Shown one piece after another: positions 1-7,019 of a DNA stretch of 64,000 nucleotides. The DNA is from Planctomonas sp. JC2975 (GTDB lineage: Bacteria > Actinomycetota > Actinomycetes > Actinomycetales > Microbacteriaceae), in assembly GCF_012985205.1 (NCBI RefSeq), contig NZ_JABEKS010000001.1, forward strand, positions 682,001 to 746,000, written 5' to 3'. Numbering within the stretch: position 1 is the stretch's first letter; each line of letters starts with the position of its first letter. A model generated the notes under the pieces. That model had not been told where the DNA came from, ran no database searches, and worked only from the letters and a program-made list of their open reading frames with translations. A program made the position numbers and the translations under genes.

Positions 1-1431
1 GGCGACCAGGTCGTGCAGAGACTCGAGCTGCTCGTGGTCCAGTTGTCTGGGCTCCGAACCCGCGACGCAGAGCGCAGCGATCACCCTGCCGCCCCGCGAT
101 CGTACGGGGAGTCCGATGCAGAACGAGGGCGTCGTCACGTCCTCGGACTGGGACCATGCACTCGATCGCGGATCTGCGGAGCCGTCTTCCACCAGCACCG
201 GCTCGCCGCTGGCGGCGACCGCACGGCAGAGCCAGTCCAGATCGCCGGATACGTCTCCCGTGCGCGACACGACACGCACCGCCTCGCCCTGGACGAGACC
301 CAGCGCCGACGACTCGGCACGGCACGTGCGCGCCGCGATCGCGGTGATCCTGTCGAAGGATCCGGTGAGCGAGAGCTCGGGCACCGCTTCGGCCGGAACC
401 GCGCGGTGACGGCTGCTCTCGGTCAGCATCAGCTGACGCAGGGCGGCAACAAGCTCGCGGCCGGTCGGCCGCTCCCGGGGATCTCGCGCGGTCATCGCCG
501 CGAGGAGCATCCGCCACTGCTCGGGAAGTTCCTGAGGAATCGCGGGATCGGTCGACAGGCGGGCGATCGCCGACTGCACAGGTCCGCCGGGGAACGCGAG
601 CGTGCGTGTGTGGCATTCCAGGAGAACGAGTCCCAGCGAATACACATCGCTGGCACCGCCGAGGTCATCGCCGCGAGCCTGCTCGGGGCTCAGATAAGCC
701 GCCGTTCCGGTGGTGACGCCGTCGACGGTTGCACGTTCCATGCCCGACGTGAGTGCGATGCCGAAGTCGGTCAGTTGAGCTCTGGCGCGTCCGCCGTTCT
801 CGCCGTCGGCGACGATGAGAACGTTGCCCGGCTTGAGGTCCCGGTGGATGACCCCGTGCCCGTGCACGTACTCGAGCGCCTCAGCGAGGTCGTATCCAAC
901 CTCGGCGATGTGTCTCGGCGAGATCGCGCCGTGGTCGATCCAGGTGCGCAGATCGCTGCCCTCGACGCGTTCCAGTACGAGGTAGCGGTGCTGGGCACCC
1001 TGCGGGTCCGGTGCGATGCCCGCATCGATCAGGGTCACGACCCCGTGGTGGCTCAACCCGGCGAGAACATCGATCTCGCCTTGCTGGCGTGCGGAATCCT
1101 CGCCCGAGATCTCGTGCTTGAAGACCTTGACCGCCACCTCGCGGCCGAGATGCTCGTCCACGGCTGCGTAGACGATCGACGTGCCGCCCTCGCCGAGGGT
1201 TCCGGTGATCGTGTATCGCGACGGAGGCCGACCACCGGCAGCAACGGCCGGCACTCCGGTGAGTCCGTCACCGGTCGGAGGCGTGGTGATGGGCGGCGAG
1301 GTGATGGGTGCTCCGGTGACCGACGCCACGCTCAGGTGCGGCATGCCGTAGGAGGGAGCGCTGATCGGCGGCGGTGCCGCGACGGGCGCGAACCCGCCTC
1401 CGCTCGGAGTTGCGTTGGAAGGGTCAGACAT
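1..1431 (-). CDS. Ser/Thr protein kinase with C-terminal GAF domain (3' end outside window)
   Basis: Reading leftwards from an ATG at 1431, 477 codons are open to the window edge with no stop, so the C-terminus is missing. After about 75 Pro/Ser/Gly-rich residues comes a Hanks-type kinase domain: glycine loop GEGGTS, VAVKVFK lysine near residue 100, catalytic loop HRDLKPGNVL near 195, DFG near 220 and a PEQ activation segment. From about residue 340 the sequence resembles a GAF sensor domain (SFCIGLPV, IAALCVAG) rather than the transmembrane and PASTA regions of PknB. No membrane helix is visible, so it is probably a cytoplasmic kinase that senses a small ligand or redox state; the ligand is unknown. 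Only a weak GAGGA Shine-Dalgarno (SD) precedes the start. Confidence 0.85.
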   Translation of the reverse strand, partial: MSDPSNATPSGGGFAPVAAPPPISAPSYGMPHLSVASVTGAPITSPPITTPPTGDGLTGVPAVAAGGRPPSRYTITGTLGEGGTSIVYAAVDEHLGREVAVKVFKHEISGEDSARQQGEIDVLAGLSHHGVVTLIDAGIAPDPQGAQHRYLVLERVEGSDLRTWIDHGAISPRHIAEVGYDLAEALEYVHGHGVIHRDLKPGNVLIVADGENGGRARAQLTDFGIALTSGMERATVDGVTTGTAAYLSPEQARGDDLGGASDVYSLGLVLLECHTRTLAFPGGPVQSAIARLSTDPAIPQELPEQWRMLLAAMTARDPRERPTGRELVAALRQLMLTESSRHRAVPAEAVPELSLTGSFDRITAIAARTCRAESSALGLVQGEAVRVVSRTGDVSGDLDWLCRAVAASGEPVLVEDGSADPRSSAWSQSEDVTTPSFCIGLPVRSRGGRVIAALCVAGSEPRQLDHEQLESLHDLVA

Positions 1432-1451
1432 CGGTCCTCGTGTCGGGCTGG

Positions 1452-1468
1452 TCCGGAGATGCTCCGGA
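1452..1468. promoter_or_regulatory. Inverted repeat upstream of the GAF kinase gene
   Basis: A perfect 7-bp inverted repeat, TCCGGAG-ATG-CTCCGGA, lies about 20 bp upstream of the kinase start in the 203-bp space shared with the divergent metallopeptidase gene. It could be an operator or a short hairpin in the leader. Nothing else in 1432-1634 is recognisable. Confidence 0.3.
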
Positions 1469-1634
1469 GTCGGTCCGGCAGGCCCCCCACCGGTCGAACG
1501 AGTGTACCCGGCCGACCTTTCCGGCACGAACGGAATGACCGAGCGACGCGTCTGGATGCGAAAAGCGGTCGGGATCGGCGCACCGGAATCCGTGCCATCG
1601 CCTCACGCACTACGGCTCATGGCACGCTGGTCAG

Positions 1635-1985
1635 GTGATGAGCATGGATGCCGACGCGTTCGAGCGGCTCGTCGTCGACGAGCTGGACGCCCTGCCAGAT
1701 GACATGGTCGACGGGATCGAGAACGTGGTGTTCTTGGTGCAGGATCGCCCGTCCGACGGGTCGCTCGACCTGCTCGGCGAGTACGACGGCGTCGCTCTGA
1801 CGGAGCGGGATCGGTACGGATTCGGCGAGATGCCGGATCGCATCGTCCTGTACCGGGAGCCCCTGCTGGCCATCTGCGACGACGAGCGACAGCTGCGCGA
1901 CGAGGTGCACATCACGCTCGTGCACGAGATTGCGCATTATTACGGCATCGACGACGAGGAACTGCACGAGCTCGGCTGGGCGTGA
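1635..1985 (+). CDS. Minimal zincin-like metallopeptidase family protein
   Basis: This 116-residue protein matches the family of very small zincin-like proteins (COG3824/PF06262 type). Near the C-terminus it carries the zinc signature HEIAHYYGIDDEELHELGW, with the HExxH pair and a downstream acidic residue; the middle is acidic. Full length is normal for the family. The GTG at 1635 is followed directly by an ATG at 1638, so either could start translation. Substrates of the family are mostly unknown; proteolytic activity is inferred from the motif. It is divergent from the kinase gene. Confidence 0.8.
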   Translation: MMSMDADAFERLVVDELDALPDDMVDGIENVVFLVQDRPSDGSLDLLGEYDGVALTERDRYGFGEMPDRIVLYREPLLAICDDERQLRDEVHITLVHEIAHYYGIDDEELHELGWA

Positions 1986-2012
1986 CCTCCGCCACGTCCG
2001 GCCCGAACGGAC

Positions 2013-2273
2013 TCAGCGCGACGGATCGTCTTCGGGGTCGCTCTCGTAAGGGTCGCTGTCCGGTGCGTCGAAGGAGTACCGCACGTGCACCGTGCCCTGG
2101 ACCTCACGGCTGTCGACCGCCTTGTACTGGAACTGCGACTCCACCCCGTCGATCGCGGCGAATGCGCTCACCGTCTGGTCGTACTCGCCACGCACGAGGT
2201 AACGACGCTCGGCCGTGCCTGCCAGCGGTCCGTCGACATACTCGACGATGTACTCGGTTGCAGAATCACTCAT
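2013..2273 (-). CDS. Small acidic protein of unknown function
   Basis: An 86-residue protein that I do not recognise. It has alternating beta-like segments (EYIVEYVDGPLAG, RRYLVRGEY, VQGTVHVRYSF) and a Asp/Glu/Pro-rich tail, suggesting a small soluble beta fold. The gene is 9 bp downstream of the P-loop kinase-like gene. A TAGCGT box 6 bp before the ATG could give a leaderless transcript of its own, although the box overlaps the stop codon of the upstream gene. Confidence 0.6.
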   Translation of the reverse strand: MSDSATEYIVEYVDGPLAGTAERRYLVRGEYDQTVSAFAAIDGVESQFQYKAVDSREVQGTVHVRYSFDAPDSDPYESDPEDDPSR

Positions 2274-2282
2274 GCCCTAACG

Positions 2283-2945
2283 CTACCGTGCGGCGGCCGC
2301 CGCTCCCCCGGAACGGCGCGGAACCCGGGGCTGGAGACGATCCGTCGTCTCGACCGCGAGATCCGCCAGCCGGTCGGAGCGTTCACGGTCCACGAGCCGC
2401 GCCCACTGCTGTTGCCAGACATCCCAGTGCGCGTCGAACCCACCGGCGTCGCGCGTCAGCGCCCGCTCCTTGCGCACGGCGTCGTCGGCGCTCAGCCACA
2501 CCCGCACGTCGGCGAGCGGAGCGGATGCCCTGGTCAGGCATCCGCAGCCCTCGACGATCAGCGGATGCCCCGCCACCACCACGTGCCACTCCGCCGGTGC
2601 AGCCTCGGCCCAGTCCCACCTCTGCCAGCGGCCGGTGCCTCGCGAGCGGAGCGGCTCGAGCAGTTCGGTCACGAGGCTGTGGGATGCGGCGTCGAGGCCG
2701 GCCCATCCGGGATAGACGTCGTCCATGCGGACGAGTTCCGCGCTGTGGTCCGGCCAGGCCGCCAGCACCGCGTCGGCGAACGTGGACTTGCCGGATCCAC
2801 TCGGCCCGTCGATGAGCACCACGGGGGCCGCCGCGGCGGAACGGGCCATCCTGACGACCAGCTCTGCGCTGGAGCGGTAGCTCTGGAACGCCGGATCCGG
2901 GTTCCGATCGAATGCTGCGATCTGCGCTTCATCACGAGACGACAA
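2283..2945 (-). CDS. P-loop NTPase, uridine-kinase-like
   Basis: A 220-residue protein with a Walker A motif DGPSGSGKST near residue 45 and a uridine-kinase-like layout (DDVYPGW, then HPLIVEGCG). The start chosen is TTG at 2945, because GGGGAG lies 8 bp upstream of it. This start sits 14 bp inside the end of ykoC, so the gene is translationally coupled to the transporter and should be under the same TPP riboswitch. The substrate is unknown. The location invites a role in phosphorylating an imported pyrimidine or thiazole alcohol, but that is inference; a generic nucleoside or pantothenate kinase-like activity is equally possible. Confidence 0.7.
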   Translation of the reverse strand: MSSRDEAQIAAFDRNPDPAFQSYRSSAELVVRMARSAAAAPVVLIDGPSGSGKSTFADAVLAAWPDHSAELVRMDDVYPGWAGLDAASHSLVTELLEPLRSRGTGRWQRWDWAEAAPAEWHVVVAGHPLIVEGCGCLTRASAPLADVRVWLSADDAVRKERALTRDAGGFDAHWDVWQQQWARLVDRERSDRLADLAVETTDRLQPRVPRRSGGAAAAAR

Positions 2946-3729
2946 AGTGCCAGCTCCCCGTGCCCACCGCTGCGACCGCAGCGATCACGGCGATCACGAC
3001 ACCGATCGCCACCATCGCCACCTCGGCTCGACCGAAGTGCGATGCGCGCGCCCACGTGCGCGGACGGTCTCCGCCGAATCCCTTGGCCTCCATCGCCGTC
3101 GCGAGCTTGCTCCCCCTGCGCAACGACAGCACGAGCAGCGCGAACGATTGCGAGCCGAGCCGGCGCATCCCGCCGACCGGTCCCCCGCCGTCGCCGATGC
3201 CGCGCGCGCGACGTGCCCTGGCAAGCGCGCGCCAGTCGTCGATGAACAGACCGACGAGCCGCAACGCGGCGAGAGCACCGAGCACGAACCTGGCGGGAAG
3301 ATGCACGAGCTGGGCGAGACCGTCTGCCAGTTCGGTGGGGTCGCTCGTGGCGAACAGAATGACGCCGGGGATGCCGATCGCGAGCACGCGCAAGGCGATC
3401 GCTCCGGCGAGGAACAGCGATCCCTCCGTGACGGTGATCGGACCGAGTCCCCACAGCACGGCCCCCGAGTCCGCACCGTACAAGGCGGTGGCGACAGCAG
3501 CCGCGATCGAGGCGATCCACACCGGCGCCGTGCGCATCCAGAACTGCCGGGCGCCCACCCCGGCGAACGGAAGCAGCATGGCCTCCAGCACGAGCGCGAC
3601 ACCGGCCGACACCCAGTCGATCGTGAGCACCAGGGTGAGGGAGATGACGAGCGCCGCGGCCAGCTTCGCGACGGGATTCACGCGGGCGATCCGGCTGGCG
3701 TGCAGATCAAGGGTGAGGACGATGCTCAT
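2932..3729 (-). CDS. ykoC: ECF transporter transmembrane component (T subunit) for thiamine/HMP
   Basis: A 265-residue EcfT-type membrane protein with several hydrophobic segments (for example LAAALVISLTLVLTI and VALVLEAMLL). It has the basic coupling region typical of T subunits: the ARRARG motif near residue 175 and SFALLVLSLRRG further on, which contact the ATPases. Its ATG overlaps the end of the ATPase gene by 4 bp (ATGA). With YkoD and YkoE it forms a dedicated group I ECF importer in the cytoplasmic membrane. The C-terminus overlaps the following kinase-like gene. Confidence 0.9.
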   Translation of the reverse strand: MSIVLTLDLHASRIARVNPVAKLAAALVISLTLVLTIDWVSAGVALVLEAMLLPFAGVGARQFWMRTAPVWIASIAAAVATALYGADSGAVLWGLGPITVTEGSLFLAGAIALRVLAIGIPGVILFATSDPTELADGLAQLVHLPARFVLGALAALRLVGLFIDDWRALARARRARGIGDGGGPVGGMRRLGSQSFALLVLSLRRGSKLATAMEAKGFGGDRPRTWARASHFGRAEVAMVAIGVVIAVIAAVAAVGTGSWHFVVS

Positions 3730-5252
3730 CTCGGCTCCCCCGTCGCGTCCCGAAGAGGGTTCGTCAGCTCGTTCGCGTCTCGCGCCGACAGTGCGAGCAC
3801 GTCATCCGCCAGTACGCGCACGAACGCATCATCGTGCGTGACGGCGACCACCGCGCTGCCCTCCTCGACCAGCTCGTCGAGCAGGCTCGCGAGTTCGCGC
3901 CAGGTGCGGGCATCCTGTCCGAAGGTCGGCTCGTCGAGCACGAGCAGATCGGGACGCGTGGCGATGGCCGTCGCCACCGACAGCCGTCGCTTCTCGCCGC
4001 CGGAGAGCGTGAACGGGTTCGCCTCGGCGAGACGCGCCAGGCGCAGCCGACCGAGCAGGTCGTCGATGCGCCGCGTGATCTCGGCGCGGCCGACGCCCGC
4101 TGCCCGCGGGCCGACCGCGAGTTCCTCCCGCACGCTCCCGCGGACGAACTGATGCTCCGGGTCCTGGAAGACCGTGCCGATGCGCGTGACCAGCTGGCGC
4201 GACCGCCACTTCACGGGCTCGGTTCGCAGTCCGCGGCACAGCGCAGGCGAGGCCTCCAGCACTCCGCTCACGGGCCGCAGCAAACCGGCGGCGGTGAGCG
4301 CGAGCGTCGACTTGCCTGCACCGTTCGGTCCGACGACGGCGAGAGCCCGACCTCGCGCGACCTCGAAGTCGATTCCGGATGCCGCCACCTGCGCCGTCCG
4401 CGTGCCGAAGGGTGTGCGGCCGACTGCGAGGTCGCGACCGGCGAGGAGCCGTTCGCCGGCGGAGGTGGTCGGCCGCGCGCGATCCGGAGTGATGCCGGGC
4501 ACCCACACGCCTGCGGCATCGAGCGCGGATGCCTCGCGACGCAGCACGTCGTCTGGGCGACCGTCCGCGAGGATGCCGCCAGCAGCATCCAGCACCACGA
4601 CGCGGTCCACGAGGTCGGCCCATACCGCCACTCGATGCTCGACGACGATCAGGGTCGCGCCGGAGTCTTCGGCGAGGCGCGCTACGGCATCCCGCACCTC
4701 GGCGACGCCCCGCGGGTCGAGGTTGGCCGTCGGCTCATCGAGGAGCAGCAGCCCCGGACGCATCGCGATCGCGCCGGCCAGTGCGAGCCGCTGCTTCTGC
4801 CCGCCGGAAAGCGCGGAGGTCGGTGCATCAAGCGGCAGGCCCAGCCCGACCGCATCGAGCGCGTGGCGCACGCGCGGCCAGATCTGCTCCCGCGGAACGG
4901 CAGCGTTCTCGCAGCCGAAGGCGACGTCGTCGCCGACCCGGGCCATGACGACCTGGGAGTCCGGATCCTGCAGCACGAGTCCGACGCGGTCGCGCGCCGC
5001 GGCGGGCGCCAGACCGTCGACCGTCAGCTCTCCGGCGGGTTCGCCCTCATCGTCCCCGCCGAGCACGCCGGCGAGGGCGTGCAGGAGCGTCGACTTGCCC
5101 GCGCCGCTGGCACCGAGCAGCAGCACCCGTTCGCCCTCTGCGATCTCGAGGTCGAGGTCGCGGACCGCCCAGCGGGATCGGCCGGCGTGCCGCCATCCCC
5201 ATCCCCTGGCGCGTACCCGCGATCCGCGGCGGATCTCGTGTGTGTCGGACAT
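3726..5252 (-). CDS. ykoD: ECF transporter duplicated ATPase (two ABC domains) for thiamine/HMP
   Basis: A 508-residue fusion of two ABC ATPase domains. The first has Walker A GASGAGKST, signature LSGGQKQR and Walker B LLLLDEPTANLD. The second has Walker A GPNGAGKST near residue 310, signature LSGGEKRR and Walker B LLVLDEPTFGQD. This corresponds to YkoD or fused EcfA1-EcfA2. It powers uptake by the YkoE/YkoC membrane pair. The ATG follows the TGA of ykoE directly (TGAATG), so translation is coupled. Confidence 0.92.
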   Translation of the reverse strand: MSDTHEIRRGSRVRARGWGWRHAGRSRWAVRDLDLEIAEGERVLLLGASGAGKSTLLHALAGVLGGDDEGEPAGELTVDGLAPAAARDRVGLVLQDPDSQVVMARVGDDVAFGCENAAVPREQIWPRVRHALDAVGLGLPLDAPTSALSGGQKQRLALAGAIAMRPGLLLLDEPTANLDPRGVAEVRDAVARLAEDSGATLIVVEHRVAVWADLVDRVVVLDAAGGILADGRPDDVLRREASALDAAGVWVPGITPDRARPTTSAGERLLAGRDLAVGRTPFGTRTAQVAASGIDFEVARGRALAVVGPNGAGKSTLALTAAGLLRPVSGVLEASPALCRGLRTEPVKWRSRQLVTRIGTVFQDPEHQFVRGSVREELAVGPRAAGVGRAEITRRIDDLLGRLRLARLAEANPFTLSGGEKRRLSVATAIATRPDLLVLDEPTFGQDARTWRELASLLDELVEEGSAVVAVTHDDAFVRVLADDVLALSARDANELTNPLRDATGEPR

Positions 5253-5945
5253 TCAGACGGTGCTTTCCGCCCGCCCGCTCTGCGCTGAACGTTCGGCGGC
5301 GTCGCCTGCATCGCCGGCGGGATCCCCGTCATCCACGATTCGCGCGCGCCGTCCTGCGGCGAACCGGTTCAGAGCACCCGTCGCAGCGAGGCCGCGCACC
5401 ACCAGCCAGCCGAGGACGCCGGCGATGAGGGCACCGGAGAGCACAGCCGTGTCGAAGTACAGCCACTTCTGGGCGGCATCCAGCGCTGCCAGCGAGGTGA
5501 ACGTCGTGTCGAGCACGCCGGTCGACGCTCCCGCCAGTGCCCCAGCGAAGACGGCGGCACCGAGGTTCCAGACGCGGTAGAGCAGTATCGCGAAGGCGAT
5601 CTCCGCGCCCAGACCCTCCACTGCGGCCCAGATGAAGTTCGTGAATCCCCACTCGTTGCCGATGAGCATCTCGACGACGCCGGCGACGACCTCGGTGAAC
5701 AGCGCAGCACCTGGCTTGCGCACGATGAGACCGCCGATGACACCGGCGAACAGCCAGCCGCCGGCGAGCAGGCCGGCTGCACCGGGACCGAGGAAAGTCA
5801 AAGCTGCGGACAAAGGAGTCCAGGCGAGTCCCCACGCCCAGAAGATGACGCCGGACGCGACGCCGACGACGGCCGCGACGATGATGTCGACGACGCGCCA
5901 GCGGTAAATGCGCCGGGGGGATACGGCGGAAATGGTGGCGTGCAC
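5253..5945 (-). CDS. ykoE: ECF transporter substrate-binding (S) component for thiamine/HMP
   Basis: A 230-residue YkoE-family integral membrane protein with about six hydrophobic segments, starting RWRVVDIIVAAVVG, with conserved GNEWGF and RPGAALF-like (RKPGAALFTEV) loops. The GTG at 5945 is chosen because AAAGGG lies 9 bp upstream and because longer versions would translate through the TPP riboswitch. The Asp/Ala/Gly-rich C-terminal tail is hydrophilic. As the first gene after the riboswitch it defines substrate specificity, predicted as thiamine or its pyrimidine moiety HMP. Confidence 0.9.
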   Translation of the reverse strand: MHATISAVSPRRIYRWRVVDIIVAAVVGVASGVIFWAWGLAWTPLSAALTFLGPGAAGLLAGGWLFAGVIGGLIVRKPGAALFTEVVAGVVEMLIGNEWGFTNFIWAAVEGLGAEIAFAILLYRVWNLGAAVFAGALAGASTGVLDTTFTSLAALDAAQKWLYFDTAVLSGALIAGVLGWLVVRGLAATGALNRFAAGRRARIVDDGDPAGDAGDAAERSAQSGRAESTV

Positions 5946-5949
5946 GATT

Positions 5950-6007
5950 CGTGCCCTTTCGTTCGAGTGAAACGTGGGCACGGGTGGATGCCTCGCACGT
6001 GCGAGGC
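5950..6007 (-). promoter_or_regulatory. Expression platform of the TPP riboswitch
   Basis: Two structures follow the aptamer. First is an 18-bp perfect palindrome at 5990-6007 (arms GCCTCGC around ACGT). Second is a 7-bp stem, CGTGCCC at 5982-5976 pairing with GGGCACG at 5956-5950, whose 3' arm contains the GGG of the ykoE SD. There is no T-run, so control is more likely by sequestering the ribosome-binding site than by termination. Confidence 0.55.
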
Positions 6008-6016
6008 GCCCCAGAG

Positions 6017-6112
6017 ATGGCCTCCCTGCGCTGGCATGATCCAGATCAGGTTCGACGGTCGAAGGTTGGAGAACCTTCCTCTCAGCCCGGCTCACCGGAC
6101 TCCCGTGTTCAA
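6017..6112 (-). ncRNA. TPP riboswitch (THI element)
   Basis: Read on the minus strand the element has all conserved THI blocks: GGGCTGAGAGG, then GAACCTGATCTGG, then ATCATGCCAGCGCAGGGA, with a variable hairpin AAGGTTCTCCAACCTT between them. It lies 70 bp before ykoE. Binding of thiamine pyrophosphate is expected to lower expression of ykoEDC and the coupled kinase-like gene. Confidence 0.95.
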
Positions 6113-6118
6113 CGCACG

Positions 6119-6124
6119 AGTATA
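6119..6124 (-). promoter_or_regulatory. Probable -10 box of the riboswitch-ykoEDC transcript
   Basis: TATACT on the minus strand, about 7 bp before the riboswitch 5' end, fits a sigma-A -10 hexamer. No convincing -35 is seen. Confidence 0.5.
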
Positions 6125-6292
6125 GCCAGCGGCAGCCGGGCTGGCGTCACTCGGGTGACCCGGCGGCCACCGTTGCCACGTGCACCGCGTCACTCGACGT
6201 CGTTCGACGGGAGGGGGCGCGGATTCCTTGCGTACGGTGGGCGCGTCGCATCCGCGTAGTCTTGACCGCGGACGGGAGACGAGGAGGCGCCG

Positions 6293-6511
6293 ATGTTCAT
6301 CATGTGGGTGCTGCTCTTCATGGCCCTCGCGTTCGTCGTCATGCTCCGCATCATGGTGATGCGCATGCGCCGGTTCGAGCGGATCGCCGCAGAAAAGCGG
6401 GCCGAGTTGGCGCGTATCGCGGCGGCGCGAGCCGCACGCGAAGCCGCGGCGCGACGCTCTCGCGAGCTCGAAGCGGCAGACGGAGCAAGCGATTCACCGA
6501 GCGCTCCCTGA
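6293..6511 (+). CDS. Small single-pass membrane protein
   Basis: A 72-residue protein with one N-terminal membrane segment (about residues 3-24, WVLLFMALAFVVMLRIMV), followed by a highly basic, Ala/Arg/Glu-rich helix likely to be a short cytoplasmic coiled coil. A strong GAGGAGG lies 5 bp before the ATG, and TAGTCT at 6257-6262 may be the -10. No function can be assigned. It is convergent with the GerW-like gene. Confidence 0.65.
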   Translation: MFIMWVLLFMALAFVVMLRIMVMRMRRFERIAAEKRAELARIAAARAAREAAARRSRELEAADGASDSPSAP

Positions 6512-6618
6512 CCGCCAGAGACTTCCCGGCCGTCCGGCGCGCTTCCGCTACGCAGACGACGTTCCACCGGCGCAGCGCGCCACCCGGTCTCTGCAGCGCA
6601 AACGGCTCGGCGTCGGAA

Positions 6619-6960
6619 TCAGCGACGCCTGCCGCGCAGCGATCTGAAGACCAGAGCGACGCCCCGCGTCGTGACCCAGGCGAAGGGGATGGCGACGGCC
6701 AGCAGAGCGATCGGGTTCGGCTCGAACCGCACCCCCGCTTTGTCCTTGATGTAGGCGCCGATCGGAATGCTCGCGCCACCTCCGCCCCCACCGGAACCGA
6801 GCGCGGGTGCCTGTTCGCCCTCGCCGCCCCCGAAACCGAACCACGCCAGGGCGACAGGAATGACCGTGACGTCGTCGAGCGTCACCGGATCGCCGTAGGC
6901 GGTCCTCACGCCGGCAGTGGACTTGACGGTCTCGGCGAGCTTGAGCACGAAGTCAGCCAT
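6619..6960 (-). CDS. GerW/YtfJ-family protein
   Basis: A 113-residue protein resembling the GerW (YtfJ) family. It has an N-terminal helix, a conserved core (DDVTVIPVALAWFGFGGG), a glycine-rich loop, a second core (GASIPIGAYI.DKAG.RFEPNP) and a C-terminal hydrophobic helix. In Bacillus the relative is needed for spore germination; in actinobacteria the family occurs in non-sporulating organisms, so the name should not be read as a function. The TACCGT box at 6967-6972 is 6 bp before the ATG, which points to a leaderless mRNA. Confidence 0.8.
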   Translation of the reverse strand: MADFVLKLAETVKSTAGVRTAYGDPVTLDDVTVIPVALAWFGFGGGEGEQAPALGSGGGGGGASIPIGAYIKDKAGVRFEPNPIALLAVAIPFAWVTTRGVALVFRSLRGRRR

Positions 6961-6966
6961 AACCCA

Positions 6967-6972
6967 ACGGTA
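6967..6972 (-). promoter_or_regulatory. -10 box of a leaderless promoter for the GerW-like gene
   Basis: TACCGT, then TGGGTT, then the ATG on the minus strand. The 6-bp spacing places the transcription start at the start codon. Confidence 0.5.
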
Positions 6973-7019
6973 CTCGCGACCTCGCCGGGCGGAAAGGATG
7001 CTGCCCGGTCCGTTCGTGA

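Noticed and set aside
13-1638. A 541-codon open frame on the plus strand
   Set aside because: It is a shadow of the GAF kinase gene on the minus strand. The translated product is Arg-rich and has no recognisable motifs, whereas the opposite strand encodes all kinase motifs.
5946-6095. Longer YkoE start at 6095
   Set aside because: It would translate the TPP riboswitch aptamer; the peptide has no YkoE similarity.
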